Origin: DASYVD01 sp050693035
Lineage (GTDB): Bacteria; Actinomycetota; UBA4738; CALAEC01
Length of the DNA stretch: 5,007 bases
Assembly (NCBI GenBank): GCA_050693035.1
Contig: JBOGWB010000013.1
Coordinates: 1-5,007 of the forward strand
Direction: 5' to 3'
The number at the start of each line of letters is the position of its first letter. Position 1 is the first letter of the stretch. Below, in pieces: positions 1 to 5,007 of this stretch. The notes below the pieces were generated by a model. The model did no database searches. It saw only the letters and a program-made list of their open reading frames with translations, and was not told the DNA's origin. The position numbers and the translations under genes are program-made.

Positions 1-633
1 GCCCTGGAGCGCCTGGCCGATCAGCTCCCGATGATGCCAGAGGAGGACGGGGACTTCGACGTGGACGCCCGCCGGGCCGACGCCCTGGTGGCCCTGTGCT
101 CGGCCCGGATCGCCCAAGACGCCGATCCCGACCGGGCCACGGTCGTGGTGCACGCCCAGCTCGAGGACCTGGTGTCCGGTCGCCGGGGAGCGGAGATCGA
201 AGGCGGCCCGGTGATCCACCCCGAGACCGCCAGGCGCCTGGCCTGCGACGGGCGGGTGCAGGTGGTGATCGAGGACCAGGCGGGCCAGCCGGTGGGACTG
301 GGGCGGATGGCCAGGGAGCCTTCGGCGTGGATGCTCCGTCAGCTCCGCTACCGGGATTCCGAGTGCCGGTTCCCGGGGTGCGGAGCGCGCCGGTTCACCC
401 AGGCCCACCACATCGTGTGGTGGGAGCGGGGGGGACGGACCGACCTGGACAACCTCCTGCTGGTGTGCTCGTTCCACCACAAGCTGGTGCACGAGCACGG
501 GTGGGCCGTGCGGCGCGATCGAGACGGCACCGTGCTCTGGTTCCGCCACGACGGAACCCCCTACCGGGCGGGCCCGGGGCCGCCCCGCGACACCTTCGAT
601 CGACAACCAGTTTTGTCAGCCGCCGCCTCCTGA
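1..633 (+). CDS. DUF222/13E12-family HNH endonuclease-like protein, 3' part (5' end outside window)
   Basis: The frame is open from base 1 to the TGA at 631-633 (210 codons) and the protein clearly begins upstream. An in-frame ATG at 31 is probably internal. The first ~115 codons look like the end of the DUF222 (13E12 repeat) region, including the characteristic CDGRVQVVIED stretch. A C-terminal HNH module follows: Cys at codons 122 and 127, a His-His pair at 136-137 (HHIVWW), Asn at 151 (DNLLLVC), Cys at 156, His-His at 159-160 and His at 164. All residues expected for zinc binding and the beta-beta-alpha-metal nuclease fold are present, so this part looks intact. The family is abundant and multicopy in actinobacteria; its biological role is poorly defined, so nuclease activity is inferred from the motif only. 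It is separated from frdA by 89 nt and appears functionally unrelated to it. Confidence 0.9.
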   Translation, partial: ALERLADQLPMMPEEDGDFDVDARRADALVALCSARIAQDADPDRATVVVHAQLEDLVSGRRGAEIEGGPVIHPETARRLACDGRVQVVIEDQAGQPVGLGRMAREPSAWMLRQLRYRDSECRFPGCGARRFTQAHHIVWWERGGRTDLDNLLLVCSFHHKLVHEHGWAVRRDRDGTVLWFRHDGTPYRAGPGPPRDTFDRQPVLSAAAS

Positions 634-659
634 GCGGTCTGGCACGATCAGGCGATTCG

Positions 660-689
660 TTGGCGCTCGCCCACTCCACCCGGTAAAAA
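660..689 (+). promoter_or_regulatory. Putative sigma-70-type promoter of the frd operon
   Basis: TTGGCG at 660-665 (4 of 6 matches to TTGACA) and TAAAAA at 684-689 (4 of 6 to TATAAT) are separated by 18 nt. The second element lies in the only A-rich patch of the intergenic region. Initiation about 7 nt downstream would give a 5' leader of roughly 25-30 nt that includes the Shine-Dalgarno sequence of frdA. This is a pattern match only. A 5-base inverted repeat (GGCGA at 651-655, TCGCC at 667-671) flanks the -35 element, but it is short enough to be chance. Confidence 0.4.
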
Positions 690-707
690 GGGCCACGAGG
701 GGCTCCC

Positions 708-714
708 GAAAGGA
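708..714 (+). promoter_or_regulatory. Shine-Dalgarno sequence that decides the frdA start
   Basis: GAAAGGA lies 8 nt upstream of the CTG at 723, an ideal distance. It is 32 nt from the first conventional start codon in frame (GTG at 747), too far to serve it. It is the best ribosome-binding match in the intergenic region and the main local evidence that translation begins at 723. Confidence 0.65.
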
Positions 715-722
715 CTGAGAGA

Positions 723-2432
723 CTGGAAACCATCGAGCACGACATCGTGATCGTGGGGGGCGGGGGCGCGGGGCTCCGGGCCGCCATCGCCGCGGCCAAG
801 GTCTCAGGCTCGCTGAGCATCGCCCTGGTCTCGAAGGTCTACCCCATGCGCAGCCACACCGTCTCGGCAGAGGGCGGCGCGGCCGCGGCGATCGGGCCGG
901 ACGACAGCCTCGACCTCCACGCGTTCGACACCATCCGGGGGAGCGACTACCTGGCCGACCAGGACGCCGTGGAGGCCTTCGTCGCCGAGGCCCCCGAGGA
1001 GGTCGTGCAGCTCGAGCACTGGGGCTGCCCGTGGAGCCGGGAGCCGGACGGGAGACTGGCCGTCCGGCCATTCGGCGGGATGAGCGTGAACCGAACGGTG
1101 TTCGCCGCGGACAAGACCGGCTTCCACATGCTCCACGCCCTGTTCCAGACCTCGCTCCAGTTCGAGAAGATCGTCCGGTACGACGAGTTCTTCGCGACGA
1201 CTCTCCTGGTCGAGGACGGCCGGTGCGCCGGCGTGGCCGCCATCGACCTGCGGGACTCCGAGGTCAGGTGCATCACGGGCAAGGCCGTCATCCTCTGTAC
1301 CGGCGGGGCCGGCCGGATCTTTCCATTCACCACCAACGGGTCGATCAAGACGGGCGACGGGATGGCCCTGGCCTACCGGGCGGGCGTCCCGCTGGAGGAC
1401 ATGGAGTTCGTCCAGTACCACCCCACCGGGCTTCCCGGGACCGGAATCCTCATGACCGAGGCGTCGCGCGGCGAGGGCGGCTACCTCATCAACAGGGAGG
1501 GCAAGCGCTTCCTCGAGGACTACATCCCTTCGAAGATGGAGCTCGGCCCCCGGGACATCCTGTCCCGGGCCATCATGCAGGAGTTCGAGAAGGGGCGGGG
1601 GTTCGACGGACCGTACGGCCAGTACGTCCACCTGGACATCCGCCATCTGGGCGAGAAGACCATCGACAAGAAGCTCCCGTTCGTCCGGGAGCTCACCAAG
1701 AACTACGTGGGGATCGACCCCGTCCACGAACCGATCCCCGTCCGGCCGGTGGTCCACTACATGATGGGGGGGATCGACACCGACATGATGGGGCGGACCC
1801 GCCTTCCCGGCCTGTACGCGGCCGGAGAGGCGGCGTGCGTGAGCATGAACGGGGCGAACCGGCTGGGCTCGAACTCCCTCACCGAGTGCCTGGTGTTCGG
1901 GGCGAGGGTGGGACGGCAAGCAGCCGGGGACGCGCTTGAGGCCGCGGCGCCCGCCCCGAACCCGCTGGCGCAGCTCGCCGAGGCCGAACAGGACAGGCTC
2001 GTCGCCGGCTACCTGGCCAAGGTAGGAGGCAGGGAGCGGATCGCGGCCATCCGCCGGGATCTCCACACAGCCATGGAGCAGGGAGCGGGCGTCTACCGCA
2101 CGGAAGAGTCGCTCAAGGAGGCCGCCGAGGTCGTGGAGGGGCTGAAGGAGAGGTACCGAGACCTGGCCCTGGACGATCACAGCCGGGCGTTCAACACCGA
2201 GCTGGTGACGGCGCTGGAGCTGGGCAACATGCTCGACGTGGCCGACGCGGTCGTCCGGTCCGGCCTGGAGCGACGGGAGTCTCGAGGGTCCCACACCCGC
2301 CGGGACTACCCGGAACGGGACGACGAAAGGTATCTCAAGCACAGCCTGGCCTTCGACTCCCCCCAGGGACCCAGGATCGAGTACGGCGAGGTCTCGATCA
2401 CCCGCTGGCCGCCGGCCGAACGGATGTATTAG
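723..2432 (+). CDS. frdA: Fumarate reductase/succinate dehydrogenase flavoprotein subunit (apparent CTG start)
   Basis: Catalytic subunit that interconverts fumarate and succinate at the cytoplasmic membrane face, with covalently bound FAD. From CTG 723 it has 569 aa (E. coli FrdA: 602). The FAD dinucleotide motif GGGGAG is at 12-17 and the flavin-linking His in MRSHTV is His45. The active-site set is complete: His233 (HPTGLPGTG), Thr245-Glu246, Arg277 (LGPRD), His345 (HYMMGG) and Arg380 (NRLGSNSL). The capping domain is about 11 residues shorter than in E. coli between Glu246 and Arg277. The helical C-terminal domain (about 400-540) includes the conserved ESRGSHTRRDYPERDD stretch. Start choice: in-frame TAA at 684 and no ATG/GTG/TTG before GTG 747, which would remove the first FAD-binding strand. 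CTG 723 has a good Shine-Dalgarno and aligns without gaps from residue 1 with E. coli FrdA as I recall it. If only standard starts are allowed, the gene is 747-2432. First gene of frdABCD. Frd versus Sdh direction is not decidable from this subunit. Confidence 0.95.
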   Translation: METIEHDIVIVGGGGAGLRAAIAAAKVSGSLSIALVSKVYPMRSHTVSAEGGAAAAIGPDDSLDLHAFDTIRGSDYLADQDAVEAFVAEAPEEVVQLEHWGCPWSREPDGRLAVRPFGGMSVNRTVFAADKTGFHMLHALFQTSLQFEKIVRYDEFFATTLLVEDGRCAGVAAIDLRDSEVRCITGKAVILCTGGAGRIFPFTTNGSIKTGDGMALAYRAGVPLEDMEFVQYHPTGLPGTGILMTEASRGEGGYLINREGKRFLEDYIPSKMELGPRDILSRAIMQEFEKGRGFDGPYGQYVHLDIRHLGEKTIDKKLPFVRELTKNYVGIDPVHEPIPVRPVVHYMMGGIDTDMMGRTRLPGLYAAGEAACVSMNGANRLGSNSLTECLVFGARVGRQAAGDALEAAAPAPNPLAQLAEAEQDRLVAGYLAKVGGRERIAAIRRDLHTAMEQGAGVYRTEESLKEAAEVVEGLKERYRDLALDDHSRAFNTELVTALELGNMLDVADAVVRSGLERRESRGSHTRRDYPERDDERYLKHSLAFDSPQGPRIEYGEVSITRWPPAERMY

Positions 2433-2438
2433 GCCGGC
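2411..2438 (+). other. GC-rich potential mRNA hairpin over the frdA stop codon
   Basis: GCCGGCC at 2411-2417 can pair with GGCCGGC at 2432-2438, giving a 7-bp all-G/C stem and a 14-nt loop; the TAG stop (2430-2432) lies at the loop/stem boundary. There is no U-tract, so it is not a canonical terminator, and frdB follows closely. In sequence this GC-rich such a stem may be accidental. If real, it could stabilise the frdA 3' end or reduce read-through to frdB. Confidence 0.25.
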
Positions 2439-2467
2439 CGGGGAACTCACCACCGCGCGCTATCCTC

Positions 2468-2471
2468 GGAG
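2468..2471 (+). promoter_or_regulatory. Shine-Dalgarno sequence of frdB
   Basis: GGAG abuts ATG 2472 directly but lies 6 nt upstream of the second in-frame ATG at 2478. The spacing therefore favours 2478 as the true start. No better match lies upstream for 2472. Confidence 0.6.
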
Positions 2472-2477
2472 ATGGAC

Positions 2478-3227
2478 ATGCCCGAAGAGACGATCGTGCT
2501 CAAGGTAGCCCGGTACAGGCCGGAAGAGGCCCCGGAGCCGTACTTCGACGAATACGAGATCCCCTACCAGGACGACATGGTGGTCCTGGACGCCCTGAAC
2601 TACATCAAAGATGAGGTCGACGGCAGCCTCGCCTACCGGTGGTCGTGCCGGATGGGAGTGTGTGGGTCGTGCGGCATGATGGTGAACTACAAGCCGCGAC
2701 TGACCTGCTCCACATTCCTCCGCGAGTTCTATCCGAAGCCGGTCACGGTCGAGCCCCTGGTGGCCTTCCCCATCATCCGGGACCTCGTGGTGGACATGAC
2801 CGACTTCATGGAGAAGCTGCGAGAGGTCAAGCCGTGGATCATCCGCGAGCAGGAGTCCCCGGTCGATGAGGGCGAGTACATCCAGACCCCCGAGCAAGTG
2901 GAGCTCTACAAGCAGTTCAGCATGTGCATCAACTGCATGCTCTGCTACTCGGCCTGCCCCGTGTACGCGAAGGACCCCAAATTCATCGGCCCGGCCGCCA
3001 TCGCCCTGGCCCACCGGTACAACCTCGACTCCCGGGACGAAGGACGAGCCGAGCGGCAGGAGATCATCGGGGTCGACTGGGGCATCTGGGACTGCACGTT
3101 CGTCGGGGAATGCTCGGTGGTGTGCCCGAAGGACGTCGACCCGGCAGCGGCCATCCAGCGTTCCAAGGTGGCCACGACCACGAAGTCCATGCTGTCGGTG
3201 ATGTGGCCGTTCGGGAATCGGCCGTGA
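2478..3227 (+). CDS. frdB: Fumarate reductase/succinate dehydrogenase iron-sulfur subunit
   Basis: Electron-transfer subunit carrying three iron-sulfur clusters between the FAD of FrdA and the quinone site; 249 aa from ATG 2478 (E. coli FrdB: 244). The N-terminal plant-ferredoxin-like domain (about 1-105) binds [2Fe-2S] through Cys57, Cys62, Cys65 and Cys77 (SCRMGVCGSCG, then LTC). The C-terminal helical domain has Cys150, Cys153, Cys156 and Cys160 (CINCMLCYSACP) and Cys206, Cys212 and Cys216 (CTFVGECSVVCPK), the normal set for the [4Fe-4S] and [3Fe-4S] clusters. No ligand is missing. Lys230 (RSKV) corresponds to the E. coli FrdB lysine implicated in menaquinone binding. The Shine-Dalgarno spacing favours ATG 2478; starting at ATG 2472 would add Met-Asp. 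The gene lies 45 nt after frdA, and its TGA overlaps the frdC start by 4 nt (GTGA). The second cluster region resembles FrdB more than typical SdhB, but family naming is soft. Confidence 0.96.
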   Translation: MPEETIVLKVARYRPEEAPEPYFDEYEIPYQDDMVVLDALNYIKDEVDGSLAYRWSCRMGVCGSCGMMVNYKPRLTCSTFLREFYPKPVTVEPLVAFPIIRDLVVDMTDFMEKLREVKPWIIREQESPVDEGEYIQTPEQVELYKQFSMCINCMLCYSACPVYAKDPKFIGPAAIALAHRYNLDSRDEGRAERQEIIGVDWGIWDCTFVGECSVVCPKDVDPAAAIQRSKVATTTKSMLSVMWPFGNRP

Positions 3228-3631
3228 AGGTCGAACAGGGCCGGCGGTACCCCGTTCACGTCCGGAAGGTCCCCCGAACCTGGTGGCTGCGCAGTGGGCC
3301 TTACGTTCGGTTCGCCGCCCGGGAGTTCACCTCTATCTTCACTGCGGCCGCCTCGGTGATCCTCCTCCTCTTCCTGTTCGCGCTGTCCCGGGGGCGCCAG
3401 GAATACGAGGGGTTCCTCAGGTGGCTCGAGCTGCCGGGGGTCGTCGCCCTCTTCGCGGTGATCCTGGTGGCGCTGCTGTACCACACGTTCACCTGGTTCC
3501 AGCTCAGCACCCGCATCCTGCTGATCCGACTGGGGCGGAGGGTGGTCCATCCGAACCTGGTGATGGGGATTCTGTTCGCCGCCTGGATCGTGGCGTCCGC
3601 GATCGTGGCCTACTTCCACGTCTGGTTCTAG
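3224..3631 (+). CDS. frdC: Fumarate reductase membrane anchor subunit C
   Basis: Small integral membrane protein (135 aa; E. coli FrdC: 130) that with FrdD anchors FrdAB and forms the quinone site. The GTG start at 3224 overlaps the frdB stop, with GGGA at 3213-3216 seven nt upstream. After a basic N-terminus comes the FrdC signature TWW-x4-PY-x2-F-x2-RE at about 19-34. Three hydrophobic helices follow at about 36-54, 70-92 and 112-132. Residues matching the E. coli menaquinol site keep a constant offset of five: Glu34 (E29), His87 (H82) and Trp91 (W86), the last two in the motif LLYHTFTWF. The helices do not carry the pair of heme-ligand histidines of SdhC-type anchors, so a heme-free type D complex is inferred. 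It lies between frdB (overlapping) and frdD (abutting), consistent with translational coupling. Confidence 0.92.
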   Translation: MKVEQGRRYPVHVRKVPRTWWLRSGPYVRFAAREFTSIFTAAASVILLLFLFALSRGRQEYEGFLRWLELPGVVALFAVILVALLYHTFTWFQLSTRILLIRLGRRVVHPNLVMGILFAAWIVASAIVAYFHVWF

Positions 3632-4093
3632 ATGGGCGAAGATCGACCGGCGCCGGCTAACCCCGCGTCATGGGGTGACGCGCTTGACGAGTCCGACCAA
3701 CGGGAGATCAGATCCGCACAGCCGGGCGGACTGGTCATCGCGATCCCGGGCAAGGAGCCGATCTTCTGGAGCCTGTTCTCCGCGGGAGGATTCGTCGCGG
3801 CCATCCTCCTTCCTATCCACGTGGCGATCCTGGGCATCGCCTACGCCGCAGGATGGCTGCCCGACGTGGCGCTCTCCTACGAGCGGGTTCTCGACCTCGT
3901 TCGGCACCCCCTGACCAAGCTCTACCTGTGGGGAGTGGTGTCCTTGCCCCTGTTCCACTGGGCCCACCGGTTTCGCTTCGTCCTCCACCACCAGTGCGGG
4001 ATCCACGGCTGGAAACGGTTCATCGCGGCGGCGTGCTACGGGACGGCCATCGTCGGCACCGTCCTGTCGGCCTGGGTCCTCCTCAGCATCTGA
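3632..4093 (+). CDS. frdD: Fumarate reductase membrane anchor subunit D, with N-terminal extension
   Basis: Second membrane anchor, 153 aa. The core from about residue 42 matches FrdD: EPIFW-x-LF-x-AGG at 42-53, ALSYERVL at 80-87 and PLFHWAHRF at 106-114. Three hydrophobic segments lie at about 53-74, 95-111 and 130-152. Trp46 and His112 match the E. coli menaquinol-site residues (W14 and H80 in mature numbering). The ATG immediately follows the frdC TAG (TAGATG) and no Shine-Dalgarno is visible, so expression probably depends on ribosomes finishing frdC. Residues 1-41 are polar, rich in Pro, Asp, Glu and Arg, and make the protein about 31 residues longer than E. coli FrdD (119). No ATG, GTG or TTG lies in frame between 3632 and the core, so the extension appears genuine. 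Its function is unknown; it would precede the first helix on the cytoplasmic side, next to FrdB. Confidence 0.92.
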   Translation: MGEDRPAPANPASWGDALDESDQREIRSAQPGGLVIAIPGKEPIFWSLFSAGGFVAAILLPIHVAILGIAYAAGWLPDVALSYERVLDLVRHPLTKLYLWGVVSLPLFHWAHRFRFVLHHQCGIHGWKRFIAAACYGTAIVGTVLSAWVLLSI

Positions 4094-4116
4094 GAGCGAC
4101 TCCCCGGGCAGCTCTC
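4092..4116 (+). repeat. Inverted repeat between frdD and the isocitrate dehydrogenase gene
   Basis: GAGAGC at 4092-4097 and GCTCTC at 4111-4116 are perfect inverted copies around a 13-nt centre. The left arm begins within the frdD stop codon. Downstream sequence is CTCTAATCT rather than a T-run, so this is at best a weak terminator. It overlaps the proposed -35 element and spacer of the downstream promoter, so an operator role is also possible. Chance cannot be excluded for six-base arms. Confidence 0.35.
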
Positions 4117-4125
4117 CTCTAATCT
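4096..4125 (+). promoter_or_regulatory. Putative promoter for a leaderless isocitrate dehydrogenase mRNA
   Basis: TAATCT at 4120-4125 fits the TAnnnT -10 consensus. Counting 7 nt beyond it falls on G4132, the first base of the GTG start. A weak -35 candidate, GCGACT at 4096-4101 (sharing GAC with TTGACA), lies 18 nt upstream. There is no Shine-Dalgarno before 4132. Together these features suggest transcription starting at the start codon, which is common in actinobacteria. This is inferred from pattern and spacing only. Confidence 0.4.
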
Positions 4126-4131
4126 CGGCCC

Positions 4132-5007
4132 GTGGCGCATCGGGTGACCCTTATCCCCGGCGATGGCATCGGCCCCGAGGTCGCCGAGGCCGCTCGCCGG
4201 GTGATCGAGGCATCGGGCGTCGACATCGAGTGGGACGTCCAGCCCGCGGGGGCGGCGGTCATGGAGGAAGAGGGCACACCGCTCCCCGATCGAGTCCTGG
4301 ACTCCATCAGGCGGAACCGAACGGCCCTCAAAGGGCCCATCACCACTCCGGTCGGGACAGGATTCAGGAGCGTCAACGTGGCCCTTCGCCAGGAGCTGGA
4401 CCTGTTCGCCGCGGTTCGCCCCGCCGTCAGCCTGCCCGGCATCCCCTCGCGACATCCCCCCGTGGACCTGGTGGTCATCCGGGAGAACACCGAGGACCTG
4501 TACGCCGGCATCGAGTTCGAGCGAGGGACCGAGCCCCTGGAACGGCTCCGGAAGATCCTCCGGGAGCTGGCGGGCTTCGAGATCCGCCCCGACGCCGGCG
4601 TCACCGTGAAGCCGATCAGCGTGTCGGGGACCAGGCGCATCGTGCGGTTCGCCTTCGACTACGCGAGGCACAACCGGCGACGAACCATCACCCTCGGCCA
4701 CAAGGCCAACATCATGAGGTACTCCGACGGCGTGTTCCTGTACACCGCCGGAGGCGAGGCCGAGCTCTACCCCGACGTGGCCTTCGAGGAGAAGCAGGTC
4801 GACGAGCTGGCCATGCACCTGGCTTCGGAGCCGGAGACGCTCGACATGCTCCTTCTCCCCAACCTGTATGGCGACATCATCAGCGACCTGTCCGCGGGCC
4901 TGACCGGAGGCCTCGGCCTGGCCCCCGGCGCCAACCTGGGGTGGGAGTACGCGGTGTTCGAGCCCGTCCACGGGAGCGCGCCGGACATCGCTGGCAAGGG
5001 CGTGGCC
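4132..5007 (+). CDS. icd: Isocitrate dehydrogenase, predicted NAD+-dependent (3' end outside window)
   Basis: Catalyses oxidative decarboxylation of isocitrate to 2-oxoglutarate in the cytoplasm. 292 codons are present with no stop, so the gene continues past the window. It starts at GTG 4132; an in-frame TAA at 4120 excludes anything upstream. The N-terminal nucleotide-fold motif LIPGDGIGPEV is at 7-17. The substrate set matches E. coli Icd: Lys67 (KGPITTPVG), Ser80, Asn82 and Arg86 (SVNVALRQELDL), Arg96, Arg117 and Tyr124 (RENTEDLYAGIE), Lys191 (HKANIM), and Asp224, Asp248 and Asp252 (LYGDIISD). The RSVNVALR and ENTEDLYAGIE motifs argue against 3-isopropylmalate dehydrogenase (RELTGG-type loop) and homoisocitrate dehydrogenase. 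In HGSAPDIAGK, Asp285-Ile286 replace the Lys-Tyr (344-345) that bind the NADP+ phosphate in E. coli Icd, pointing to NAD+. It follows frdD by 38 nt without a visible Shine-Dalgarno. The enzyme family is confident; the exact substrate and cofactor are inferred. Confidence 0.88.
   Translation, partial: MAHRVTLIPGDGIGPEVAEAARRVIEASGVDIEWDVQPAGAAVMEEEGTPLPDRVLDSIRRNRTALKGPITTPVGTGFRSVNVALRQELDLFAAVRPAVSLPGIPSRHPPVDLVVIRENTEDLYAGIEFERGTEPLERLRKILRELAGFEIRPDAGVTVKPISVSGTRRIVRFAFDYARHNRRRTITLGHKANIMRYSDGVFLYTAGGEAELYPDVAFEEKQVDELAMHLASEPETLDMLLLPNLYGDIISDLSAGLTGGLGLAPGANLGWEYAVFEPVHGSAPDIAGKGVA

Noticed and set aside
428..434. Seven-G runs (428-434 in the HNH gene, 1766-1772 in frdA) as phase-variation tracts
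   Set aside because: Both read through in frame as intact conserved protein, the runs are short, and they are ordinary in sequence of this GC content.
31..633. The HNH gene as a complete 200-aa gene starting at ATG 31, or as part of a mobile element
   Set aside because: The frame is open to base 1 and already carries family-like sequence, so the start is upstream. No inverted repeats, transposase or target duplications are visible around it.
804..2453. 549-codon open frame on the minus strand opposite frdA
   Set aside because: The translation has no recognisable domain and is antisense to a gene with a complete catalytic motif set. Long antisense open frames are expected where third positions are nearly all G or C.
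2461..2466. TATCCT as an internal -10 element for frdB
   Set aside because: It resembles TATAAT, but no -35-like sequence lies 16-19 nt upstream, and it sits just 5' of the Shine-Dalgarno within an operon.
4036..4971. 311-codon open frame on the minus strand opposite the isocitrate dehydrogenase gene
   Set aside because: It is a shadow of the coding strand: its sequence is low-complexity (Gly, Val, Asp, His rich) and the + strand frame contains the full dehydrogenase signature.
1..5007. A novel defence system, CRISPR array, tRNA/rRNA gene or riboswitch
   Set aside because: No repeat array, cloverleaf or conserved aptamer pattern was seen on either strand. All genes except the HNH family protein are central metabolism, and the gaps are too short to hide another gene.

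Overview
This is a high-GC window (roughly two thirds G+C by eye), tightly packed, with every supportable gene on the + strand. GTG starts, strong G/C bias at third codon positions, and a DUF222/13E12-type HNH protein next to an E. coli-type frdABCD operon all point to an actinobacterium (Actinomycetota). The sequence does not allow a narrower placement.

Layout: (1) 1-633 is the 3' part of a DUF222-HNH endonuclease-like gene that begins before the window. (2) 634-722 is a short intergenic region with a plausible sigma-70-type promoter and a clear Shine-Dalgarno sequence. (3) 723-4093 is a complete four-gene operon, frdA-frdB-frdC-frdD. It encodes a membrane-bound quinol:fumarate reductase/succinate dehydrogenase: flavoprotein, iron-sulfur protein and two small membrane anchors without heme ligands. 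frdB/frdC overlap by 4 nt and frdC/frdD abut as TAGATG, so translation is probably coupled. (4) 4094-4131 is a 38-nt gap with a dyad and a promoter-like element placed so that transcription could start on the first base of the next gene. (5) 4132-5007 (open at the window end) is a predicted NAD+-dependent isocitrate dehydrogenase.

The frd operon and the isocitrate dehydrogenase form a block of tricarboxylic-acid-cycle genes. FrdABCD interconverts succinate and fumarate, exchanging electrons with the membrane (mena)quinone pool; isocitrate dehydrogenase makes 2-oxoglutarate and NADH upstream of succinate. The complex has the E. coli Frd (type D) architecture, but its neighbour fits the oxidative cycle, so its direction in the cell cannot be decided here.

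I see no mobile element, CRISPR array, tRNA/rRNA or unknown multi-gene system. The points most worth a second look are the apparent CTG start of frdA, complete conservation of the E. coli-type quinone-site residues, the probable leaderless start of the isocitrate dehydrogenase gene, and its NAD+-type cofactor signature. No stretch over 300 bases lacks a gene.
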